Positions 44,661-55,700 of a stretch of DNA of 64,000 nt are shown here, in pieces. The DNA lies in NCBI RefSeq assembly GCF_007970665.1, contig NZ_CP042430.1, forward strand, positions 2,604,001 through 2,668,000, written 5' to 3'. A program made the translations under genes and the position numbers. This DNA is from Baekduia soli. Its GTDB lineage: Bacteria > Actinomycetota > Thermoleophilia > Solirubrobacterales > Solirubrobacteraceae. The number at the start of each line of letters is the position of its first letter. Position 1 is the first letter of the stretch. The notes under the pieces were generated by a model that saw nothing but the letters and a program-made list of their open reading frames with translations, did not search any database and was not told the DNA's origin.

Positions 44661-47600
44661 GTGAGCCCATTCGACTTCATCGTCCTGTCCGCACCGGCCG
44701 GCCGGGTCGACGCCGGGCCGGCGATCGCCGCCGCGCGTGCGGGCGCCATCGGCGTGCTCGACACCGAGCTGGCCGCCGACCGCGCCGCCGCCACGGCGCA
44801 GCTCGAGCGGCTCTGCCGTGCGGGCGCCGGCCGCACGGGCGTGCTGCTCGAGGACGACGGACTGCTGGACGCCGCGCTGGCCCTGCGGGAGGAGGGACTC
44901 GAGGTCGTCGTGACCTCGGCTTACTACTCAGGAGACCTGAGCAAGCTGGTCGTCGCCGCCCACGCCGGCGGCGTCCGCGTGCTGGCGACCGCGATCTCGG
45001 TGGCGCAGGCGCTCGCCGCCCAGCAGGCCGGCGCCGACGGCGTGGTCGCCAAGGGCCACGAGGCGGCCGGCTGGGTGGGGGAGGAGGGCTCGCTCATCCT
45101 GCTCCAGCGCCTGGGGGCGGCCCTGGAGATCCCCACGTGGGCCCACGGCGGGATCGGCCTGCGGACGGCCGGCGCCGCCCACGTCGCCGGCGCGGTCGGC
45201 GCCGTCCTCGACGCCCAGGTCCTGCTCGCCCGCGAGTCGGTCCTGCCGGAGGACCTGCGCACGCGCGTGGGCTCCATGGACGGCAGCGAGACCGCGGTGC
45301 TCGGCGCCGGCCTGGGGGCCGGCGTGCGCCTGGCGGCCCAGCCCGGGGCACCCGGCGCCGCGGCGCTGCGCGAGGCCGAGATCGCCCTGGAGGCCGGCGA
45401 GGCCGACGCCACCGCCCGCGCCGCCTGGCACGCCGCGGTCGCCGACGCCGTCGCCGCCGGCGCCCTGCTCGTCGGCCAGGACGCGGCGTTCGCGGCCGAG
45501 CTCGCACGGCGCTTCGAGACCGTCGGCGGCATCGTCGGCGCCCTGCGCGCCGCCGTGGCGGAGTCCGTCACGGCCGTCCGCGAGGGCAACCCCCTCGGCG
45601 AGGGCTCCGCGCTGGCCCGGTCGCACGGCACGCGGTACCCCATCGTCCAGGGCCCGATGACCCGCGTCAGCGACCGCGCCGAGTTCGCCGCGGCCGTCGC
45701 GAAGGCCGGGGCGCTGCCGTTCCTGGCGCTCGCCCTGTTGCGCGGGCCCGAGGTCGACGCCCTGCTGGCCCAGACCGCCGAGCTCGCGGGCGACCGCCCG
45801 TGGGGCGTGGGCATCCTCGGCTTCGTGCCCGCCGAGCTGCGCGCCGAGCAGCTCGCGGTGGTCCGGGCGCACCGTCCGCCGTTCGCGCTCATCGCCGGCG
45901 GCCGGCCCGACCAGGCGCGCGAGCTCGAGGCCGAGGGCATCACGACCTACCTGCACGTGCCGTCCCCGGGCCTGCTGGAGCTCTACCTCGCCGACGGCGC
46001 CCGCCACTTCGTCTTCGAGGGGCGCGAGTGCGGCGGCCACGTCGGGCCGCGCACGAGCTTCGTCCTGTGGGACACGATGCTCGGCCGGCTCGCCGACGCG
46101 CTGCCCCGCGACGCCTCCGACTGCCACGTGCTGCTGGCCGGCGGCATCCACGACGCGCGCTCGGCGGCGATGGCGGCGGCCGCCGCCGCGCCGCTGGCCG
46201 CGCGGGGGGCGCGGGTCGGGGCGCTGCTGGGCACGGGCTACCTCTTCACCCGGGAGGCCACGGAGCACGGCGCGATCACCGAGATGTTCCAGGAGGCCGC
46301 GATCGCCGGGACCGAGACGGCGCTCGTGGAGAGCGGGCCCGGTCACGCGACCCGCTGCCTGCCGTCGCCGTTCGTGGAGCACTTCGGCGCCGAGAAGCGC
46401 CGCCTGCGCGCCGACGGCGTCGGCGCCGCCGAGCTGCGCGACGAGCTCGAGGCCCTCAACGTGGGCCGGCTGCGGATCGCCTCCAAGGGCACCGACCGCA
46501 ACCCCGCCCACGCCGGGGACCCCACCGCGCCCCGGCTGGCCCCCGTCGACGCCGCCCAGCAGTGGGAGCGCGGCATGTTCATGATCGGCCAGGTCGCCAC
46601 GCTGCGCGACCGGGTGACGACGCTGGCCGACCTGCACGACGACGTCGCGGCGGGCAGCACGGAGCTGCTGGCCGGCCTCGCCGGGCCCGCGGCCGGCGAG
46701 CCGTCCGCGCCGCCGCCGGCCGACGTCGCGATCATCGGCCTGGGGTGCATCCTGCCCGGCGCGCCCGACGTCGCGACGCTGTGGAGCAACATCCTGGACA
46801 AGGTCGACGCGGTGGGCGAGATCCCGGCCGACCGCTGGGACTGGCGGCGCTACTACGACCCCGATCCGGCCGCGCCCGACAAGGTCTACTCGCGCTGGGG
46901 CGGCTTCATCGACGAGGTCGACCTCGACCCCATGGCCCTCGGCCTGCCGCCGGCGTCGCTGCGCTCCATCGAGCCGTTCCAGCTCCTGGCGCTGGTGACC
47001 GCCCAGGCCGCGCTGCGCGACGCGGGCTACGCGACGCGTCCGTTCGACCGCGAGCGCACGTCGGTGATCCTCGGCGCCGGCGGCGGCGGCGCGGACCTGT
47101 CGGTCGGCTACACCGTGCGCTCCGCCGTCCCGCAGCTGCTCGGCGACGCCGTGCCCGAGGTCCAGGACCACATCAACGCGCAGCTGCCGGTGTGGACGGA
47201 GGACTCCTTCGCCGGCCTGCTCATGAACGTGGCCGCCGGGCGCATCGCCAACCGCCTGGACTTCGGGGGCACGAACTACACCGTCGACGCCGCGTGCGCC
47301 TCCTCGCTGGCCGCCCTGTCGGCGGGCGTGGGCGAGCTGCGGGCGGGGACGAGCGACATCGTGCTGGCCGGCGGCGTCGACGCCATCCAGAACCCGTTCG
47401 CCTACCTCTGCTTCAGCAAGACGCACGCCCTGTCGCCCAACGGGCGCTGCCGTCCGTTCGACGCGGCCGCCGACGGCATCGCCATCAGCGAGGGCTTCGC
47501 CACCGTCGTCCTCAAGCGCCTGGCCGACGCCGAGCGCGACGGCGACCGCATCTACGCCGTGGTCCGCGGCGTGGGCGCCGCCAGCGACGGGCGGGACCGC

Positions 47601-50600
47601 AGCCTCACGGCGCCGCGGCCCGAGGGCCAGATGCGCGCGCTGCGCCGCGCCTATGCGCAGGCGCGCTTCTCCCCGGAGACCGTCGAGCTCGTCGAGGCCC
47701 ACGGCACGGGCACGGTGGCCGGCGACGCGGCCGAGATCGAGGCGCTCAGCCGGCAGTTCTCGGCCTCCTCGGACGCGACGCAGTGGTGCGCGATCGGCTC
47801 GGTGAAGTCGATGATCGGCCACACGAAGGCCACCGCGGGCGTGGCCGGGGTGGTCAAGACCGCGCTGGCCCTGCACCACCGCGTGCTGCCGCCGACGATC
47901 GGCGTCACCGAGCCCAACCCGAAGGCCGGGTTCGAGCGCAGCCCGTTCTACGTCAACAGCGAGGCGCGGCCCTGGGTCCGCGAGGAGGGCGCGCACCCAC
48001 GCCGCGCCGGCGTCAGCGCGTTCGGCTTCGGCGGCACGGACTTCCACGCCGTCTTGGAGGAGTACACGGGCGAGCGCCTCGGCCCGGCGCAGAGCGCGAT
48101 CGACCGCTGGCCCGCCGAGCTCCTGCTCTGGCGCGGCAGCCGCGAGGAGATCACGGCGGCCGTCGACGCGCTGGCGGCCCGGCTGGAGGCCGGGGCGCGC
48201 CCGGCGCTGGCCGACCTGGCCCGCACGCTGGCCGCCGAGGCCGGCGATCCCGTGCCCGGCGGCTGCACGCTGGCCGTCGTCGCCGAGTCGCTGGAGGACC
48301 TGCAGGGCCGGCTGCCCGCCGTGCGCGACGTGCTCGCCGGCGACGCCGAGCGCGTCCACGCCCCCAACGGCATCCACTTCTCCGCGCGCCCGCTGGCCGC
48401 CGAGGGGCGCGTCGCGTTCCTGTTCCCCGGCCAGGGGTCGCAGGCGGTCGACATGGCCCGCGACGTCACGATGGCCTTCCCCGAGGCGCTGGGCGCCTTC
48501 GGGCTGGCCGACCGCGTGCTCGCCGGCCGGTTCGAGCGGCCGCTGAGCCGCTACGTGTTCCCGCCGCCGGCGTTCACGTCCGAGCAGGCAGCGGAGCGCC
48601 AGGCGCAGCTCACGAGCACCGACGTCGCCCAGCCCGCGCTCGGCGCGGCCGAGCTCGGCTACCTGCGCGTCCTGGGCGCCCTCGGGGTGGCGCCCGGCAT
48701 GGTCGGCGGCCACTCCTACGGCGAGTTCGTCGCGCTGGCGGCGGCCGGCTGCCTGGCCGAGGAGGACCTCATGCGCCTGTCGGAGGCGCGGGGCCGGGCG
48801 ATGGCCGAGGCCTCCGCCGACGCGCCCGGGGCCATGGCGGCCGTGCACGCCGCGCCGGAGGCGCTGGAGGGGCTGCTGGCCGCCGGCGACCTCGTCGTGG
48901 CCAATCGGAACGCGCCCGACCAGACCGTCGTCTCCGGGCCCGTGGAGGGCATCGAGGCCGCGATCGCCTGGTGCGGCGAGCGCGACATCAGCGCCCGTCG
49001 CCTGCCCGTCGCCTGCGCCTTCCACTCGCCGCTGGTGGCCTCGGCCCAGCGCCGGCTCGCCGAGGCCCTGCAGGCCACGCCGCTGGCCGCGCCGCGCATC
49101 CCGCTGTACTCCAACACCACCGGCGGCCGCCACGCGCAGGAGCCCGAGGCCATCGCCGGTGTGCTGGCCGAGCACCTCGCGCGGCCCGTCGAGTTCGTCT
49201 CGGAGATCGAGGCCATGCACGCCGACGGCGCGCGCCTGTTCGTCGAGGTCGGCCCCGGCTCGGTGCTCACCGCGCTGACCGAGCGGATCCTCGGCGACCG
49301 CGAGCACGTCGCGGTCTCCCTGGACCGCCGCCGGCGCCACGGCCTCGTCGCGCTGCTGCACGCGCTGGCCGTCCTCGCCGCCGAGGGCGTCCCCGTGCGG
49401 GCCCAGCGCCTGTTCGAGGGCCGCAGCGCCCGCACGATCCCCCTCGCCTCCATCGCGCCCGACGCGGGCCCCGAGCCGCCGCGTCCCGGCCTGTGGAAGG
49501 TCGACGGCGGGCGCGCCCGCCCGGCCGACGCGCCCGTGCCCCCGATCCCGACCTCCGTCCCACGTTCCCCCGAGCCGCAGGAGCCGCGCGTCATGACGAC
49601 CCAGACCAACGGCGCCGCACCGGCCGTGGTGGCCCCGCCACCATCCGCCGCGGCGCCGCCACCCCGACCCCGGCGCCGGTCACGGCCGGCGTCCCGCCCG
49701 CCACCTCCATCCCGCCCGACGGCGTGGGCCAGGTCATGGCGCGCTACCAGGACGTGATGCAGCAGTTCATCGAGACGCAGCGCTCGGTGATGCTCGCCTA
49801 CCTCGGCGCGCCGCGGCCGGCGGGCTCCGCACCGGCCCGGCCGGCGGCGGTCGCGCCCGTCCCGGCGCCCGTGGCCCAGCTCGTGCAGGCTGCACCTCCG
49901 CCCCCGCCTCCGCCCCCGCCTCCGGCCCCGCCGCAAGCGCCGGCGGCCGCCGTGCCCGAGCCGGCTGCGGCGCCGGCGCCGGCGGCATCGGAGCCCGTTG
50001 CCGCCCCGGCCACGGCCAACGGCAGCAACGGGACCGTGACCCGCGAGGAGATCCGCACGGCCCTGCTGGACGTCGTGTGCGAGCGGACGGGCTACCCGGC
50101 CGAGATGCTCGACCTCGAGGCCGACCTCGAGGGCGACCTGGGCATCGACTCCATCAAGCGCGTGGAGATCGCCGGAACGCTGACCCAGACGCTGCTCAAG
50201 GACGTCCCGGTCGACATCGAGAAGGTCACCGCGAGCAAGACGCTGGCCGACGTGATCGGGGCCCTGGAGGAGGCGGTCGCCGAGGGCGCCGTGGCCGACA
50301 GCCCGGAGGGCGTCAGCCCTTTTGAAGCAGGACCGGCCGAGCAGGAGCGCATCGGCCGGTTCGTCCTGCAGTCCCTGAGCGCTCCCGCCATCACCGAGCA
50401 GGCCGGGCTGGCGGCCGGCGGCGCGGTGGTGGTCCTCGACGACGGCCACGGCACGGGTGAGGCCGTCGCCGCCGCGCTGACCCGGCGCGGCGAGGCCGTC
50501 GTCCGCCTCGCGCCGGCCGACGCCCCGCGCGACGGCGAGGGCGCCGTGGCCCTGGTGGCCGGCCTGCGCGCCGACGGCCACGCCCCGAAGGCGCTCGTGC

Positions 50601-52753
50601 ACCTCGTCGCACCGGGCCAGTCCGCCGCGGGCGACGCGGGCGTGGCGCCGCTGCTGCTGCTCGCCCAGGCCATGGCCGACGACCTCGAGGCGGCGGCCGC
50701 CGCCGGCGGCGCGGCGGTCATGTCGGTCGCCCGGCTCGACGGCGCCTGCGGCGTGCAGGACGGCCCGCCCGAGGGCGGCGCGGCCCAGGGCGCGGCCGCC
50801 GGCTTCGTGAAGTCGCTGGCCCAGGAGTGGCCCGCGGTGCGGTGCAAGGCGGTCGATGTCGGGAGCGCCGCGCCCGCCGACGCCGCGGCTCACGTCCTCG
50901 CCGAGCTCACCGCGGGCGACGGTCTCGTCGAGGTCGGCTGGCGCGACGGGCAGCGCACGACGCCGGTGCTCGTGCCCGCGTCCCTGGCCGAGCGCCCTGA
51001 CGCCGAGCTCCTCGAGGACGGCGCGGTCGTGCTCGTCACGGGCGGCGCGCGCGGCATCACCGCCCAGGTCGCGCTGGCGCTCGCGCAGCGCCACCGGCCG
51101 CGGCTCGTGCTCGTCGGGCGGACGGAGCCCGTCGCCGAGGACGAGGGCACCGCGGGGCTCACCGACCTCGCCGCGCTGCGCAGCTGGTTCATCGAGGCCC
51201 GCCGGCGCGACGCGCGGGAGCTGACCCCGGCGCTCGTCGAGGGCGACTGCCGCGCGCTGCTGGCGGCCCGCGAGATCCGCGCCACGCTCGACGCGCTGCA
51301 GGCCGCGGGCGCGGCGGTGCAGTACCGGGCCTGCGACGTGAGCGACCCGGAGGCCTTCGGCGCGCTCATCGACGCGGTCTACGCCGAGCACGGGCGGCTG
51401 GACGGCGTGATCCACGGCGCCGGCGTCATCGAGGACAAGCTCGTGCGCGACAAGGCCCTGGGCTCGCTGGAGCGCGTGATGACCGCCAAGGCCGGCGCCG
51501 CCGACACGCTGGCCCGCCGGCTGCGTCCCGAGGGCCTGCGGTTCCTCGTGCTGTTCAGCTCGGTCTCGGGCCGCTTCGGCAACCGCGGCCAGGCCGACTA
51601 CGCCGCCGCGAGCGAGATCCTCAACAAGCTCGCCCAGGACCTCGACCGCCGCTGGCCCGGCCGCGTCGTGGCCGTGGACTGGGGCCCGTGGCGCTCGGGC
51701 GGCATGGTCTCCCCGGAGGTCGAGCGCGAGTTCGCCCGCCGCGGCGTCGCCCTCATCCCGCCGCGGACCGGCTGCCGGATGCTGCTCGAGGAGCTGCACC
51801 GCGGGCGCAAGGGCGAGGCCGAGCTGGTCATCGGCGGGGTCACCGGCCCGGACGGCTCCCGTGCCGGCGCCGCCGCGCTGCCGCTGCTGGCCGCCCGCAC
51901 GCAGACCACCCCGGCGCCCGACGGCGGGGTGGAGGTGCAGCGCGCGCTGGCCGTCGCCCACGACCGCTACCTCGACCACCACCGCGTCGACGGCCGTGCG
52001 GTCCTGCCCTTCGCCGTCGCCATGGAGCTCATGGCCGAGACGGCCCGGCTCGCCAACCCCGGCGCGGCCGTCACCGGCCTGCGCGACATCCGCCTGCTGC
52101 ACGGCGTCACCGTCGACGACGAGGCGGGGGCCGACATCCGGATCACCGCCGCCGCGCCCGGCGAGGGCGGCGACGTGCCCGTCACGATCAGCGCCGCCCA
52201 GGGCGCCCGCGCCCAGTACCGCTCCATCGTCGAGCTCGACCGCCCGGCGACCTCGGGGCAGCCCGGCCCGGCGGCGCTCGACGGGCTCGCCGCGTTCCCA
52301 ATGACGGTGGCCGAGGCCTACGACGAGCTGCTCTTCCACGGGCCGGCCTTCCGTCGGATCACGGCGATCACGGGCATGGACGACCGCGGGTCCAGCGCGC
52401 TGCTGACGCCCTCTACGCCGGCCGAGTGCGTGGAGGACGCCGCCGGCGGCGACTGGCTCCTGGACCCGATCCTGCTCGACGCCGCGCTGCAGGTCCAGGT
52501 CATCTGGGCGCGCCTGTACTGGGACGTCACGCTGCTGCCGGCGCAGATCGGCGGCCACCACGTCGCCGCCGGCGCGCGCGCCGCCACCGGGCCGATCCGC
52601 CACGAGCTGCGGATCCGGCCCGCCAGCCGCGCGCCGCTCTGCCACGCCGACCACTGGTTCCACGCCGCCGACGGGACGCTGCTGGCCACGCTCACCGACG
52701 TCGTCGGCGTCGGCACGCGCGCGCTGAACCGCCTCGCCGCGGGGGCGGCATGA
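44661..52753 (+). CDS. giant Pfa-like synthase: NMO-NMO-KS-AT-ACP-KR-DH, apparent frameshift
   Basis: About 2,697 residues. 1-300: nitronate-monooxygenase/PfaD-like copy 1 ([19 protein letters not shown]). 325-670: copy 2 ([27 protein letters not shown] with its His). 687-1130: ketosynthase (VDAACASSL, Cys879; [23 protein letters not shown]). 1250-1540: acyltransferase ([20 protein letters not shown], Ser1352; CAFHSPL, malonyl-type). 1780-1860: ACP with GIDSIKRVE, Ser1831. 2120-2340: ketoreductase ([21 protein letters not shown]). 2430-2697: dehydratase-like hotdog ([12 protein letters not shown]). The frame breaks in the Pro/Ala linker (49650-49665) after the AT; adding one base joins the parts. 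Alternatively a second protein starts at ATG 49736. GTG 44661 has no clear ribosome binding site. The domain order and DSIKRVE ACP are those of PfaA-type polyunsaturated/secondary-lipid synthases. Confidence 0.85.
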
Positions 52754-55700
52754 CGGCGGCCGCGGCCAGCGTGCCGGGCGGCATCGCGATCACCGGCATG
52801 GCATGCCTGTTCCCGGGCGCGCCCGGCCTGGACGCCTACTGGCGCAACATCCTGTCGGGCACCGACGCGGTGACCGATCCGCCGCCGGAGTCGTGGGACC
52901 CCGACGTCTACTACGACCCCGAGTTCCGCGACCAGGACCGCACGTACTGCAAGCGCGGCGGCTACCTGGGCTCGCTGGCCTCGTTCGCGCCGCTGGCCCA
53001 CGGCATCCCGCCCGTCGACGTCGGCGGCGAGCCCGACCAGTGGCTCGCGCTGCAGGTCGCGACCGACGCGCTGGCCGACGCGGGCGCGACCGAGCTGCCC
53101 CAGCACGTGCGCGAGCGCACCTCCGTCGTCCTGGGCAAGGGCACCTACCTCAACGGCGGCAACGCGATCGCCGTCCAGCGCGGCCTCGTCGTCGGCCAGA
53201 CCATCGAGCTCATCCGCCGGCTGCACCCCGAGCACACGGAGGCCGAGCTCGAGGCGCTGCGCCGCGAGCTGCAGGGCCAGCTGCCGCCGCTGGGGCCCGA
53301 GACGGTCCCCGGCCTCATCCCCAACATCATCGTCGGGCGCATCGCCAACCGCCTCGACCTGCGCGGGCCCAGCTACACCGTCGATGGGGCGTGCGCGTCG
53401 TCGCTGCTGGCCGTGCGCCTGGCGATGCGCGACCTGCGCAGCGGCGAGTGCGACCTGGCGCTCGCCGGCGGCGCACAGGTCTGGATGCCCGTCGCGACGC
53501 TCAACCTGTTCTGCCGCCTGGGCGCGCTGTCGCGCACGCAGCAGATCCGCCCGTTCGACGAGCACGCCGACGGCACGCTGCTGGGCGAGGGCATCGGCAT
53601 GATCGTCCTCAAGCGCCTGGAGGATGCCCGGCGCGACGGCGACCGCGTCTACGCCGTCCTGCGCGGGGCCGGGGCCTCCAGCGACGGGCGCGGCACGACC
53701 GTCATGGCCCCGCGCGTGGAGGGCGAGGAGCTCGCGCTGCGCCGCGCCTACGACGACGCCGGCGTCTCGCCGCGCAGCGTCGGGCTCATCGAGGCCCACG
53801 GCACGGGCACGCCGGTCGGCGACGTCGTCGAGCTCGAGGCGCTCACGCGGGTCTTCGGGGCGCGCGACGCGCTGCTGCCGCGCTGCGCGATCGGCACGGT
53901 CAAGTCGATGATCAGCCACACCATCCCGGCGGCCGGCGTGGCGGGGATCATCAAGACGGCCCTGGCCCTGCACCACCGCGTGCTGCCGCCGACGCTGCAC
54001 TGCGAGACGCCCAACCCCAAGCTCGGGCTCGAGCAGTCGCCGTTCTACATCAACACGGAGACCCGCCCCTGGATCCACGGCGGCGCCGAGCCCCGCCGCG
54101 CGGGCGTCAACGCCTTCGGCTTCGGGGGCGCCAACGCCCACGTCGTGCTCGAGGAGGTGCCCGGCACGCCCGGGGCCGACCACCGGCCGCCGTGGGACAG
54201 CGAGCTCTGCGTGCTCGAGCGCGCGACGCAGGCCGAGCTGGCCGACGCCGCCCGGGGGCTGGCCGTCGCGGTCGCCGCCGCGCCCGAGCTCGGGCTGACC
54301 GACCTGGCCTTCACGCTGGCCGGCGAGCTGGGAACGGTCGACGCGCCGCTGCGCCTCGCGGTCGTCGCCACCTCCGTGGAGGACCTGCGCGGCAAGCTGC
54401 TGCAGGCCGCCGAGAAGCTCGCCGACCCCGCCTGCCGGCGGATCAAGTCGGTCTCGGGGATCTACTACGCGGCGCAGCCGCTGGGCCGCGAGGGCAAGGT
54501 GGCGCTCGTGTTCCCCGGCGAGGGCGCCCAGTACCCGGGGATGCTCGCCGACCTGTGCCTGCACTTCCCGCAGGCGCGCGAGACCTTCGACCGCATCGAC
54601 CGTCTCTACGCCGACCACCCGCGCGGGCACCTGCTCAGCGACTGGGTCTACCCGCGGCCCGCGTTGTCCGACGAGGAGCGCGCCCGCAACGACGCCCAGC
54701 TCATGGAGCTCGACATCGCCGTCGAGTCGGTCCTGACCGCCAACGCCGCGCTCCACGCGGTGATGTCGGGCCTCCTGCGGCGCGTCGACGCGACCGTCGG
54801 CCACAGCACCGGCGAGCACTCGGCCGCGATGGTCGCCGGCGCGCTGGACCTCGACACCGACGAGCGCCTCGGCGGCTTCTGCCGCGGCCTCAACGACGCC
54901 TACGCCGCGGCCGACGAACGCCACGACGTCCCGCGCGCCGTCCTGCTGGCGCTCGGCGCCGACGCGGCCAAGGCGGCCGAGATCGCCGCCGCGGCGGGCG
55001 GCGAGCTGCACCTGGCGATGGACAACTGCCCGCACCAGGTCGTGCTCGTCGGCGAGCGCGAGGCCGTGGCGCGCGCGCACGCGCTGGCGTCCGCCGACGG
55101 CATCGTCGCCGAGCAGCTGCCCTACGACCGCGCCGTGCACACGCCGATGTTCGAGCCCTTCGCCGAGGACCTGCGCAAGGTCTTCGCGGGGCTGCCGGTC
55201 CGCCGCCCGCACACCGCGCTGTACTCCTGCACGACCGCGGCGCGCTGCCCCGAGGAGCCCGAGGAGATCCGCACGCTGCTCGGCGAGCACTGGACGAGCG
55301 CCGTGCGCTTCCGCGAGACCATCGAGGCGCTCTACGCCGACGGCGTGCGGGTGTTCGTCGAGGCCGGCCCGCGGGGCAACATGACGTCCTTCATCGAAGA
55401 CACCCTGCGCGGCCGCCCGTCGGTCGCGGTGGCCTGCGACGTGCGCCGGCGCTCGGGCACGGCGCAGCTCAACCACGTCTGCGGGCTGCTGGCCGTCCAC
55501 GACGCCGACGTCGACGTCGCGGCGCTCTTCGCGGGCCGCGGCGCCCGGGAGGTCGACTGGCGCGCGCCCACGGCCTCCGAGGGCCGCCCGCCGGCCCCGC
55601 GCATCGCGCTCTCCACGCGCTGGCCGATGCTGGCGCTCTCGGAGGAGGACGGCGCCCGGCTCGGCGCGCGGGCGCCCGCGGCGCCCGCCCCGCCGGCCCC

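Noticed and set aside
49640-49760. Programmed -1 ribosomal frameshift in the synthase
   Set aside because: No slippery heptamer with a downstream structure was recognised, and other genes here show the same kind of single-base break.
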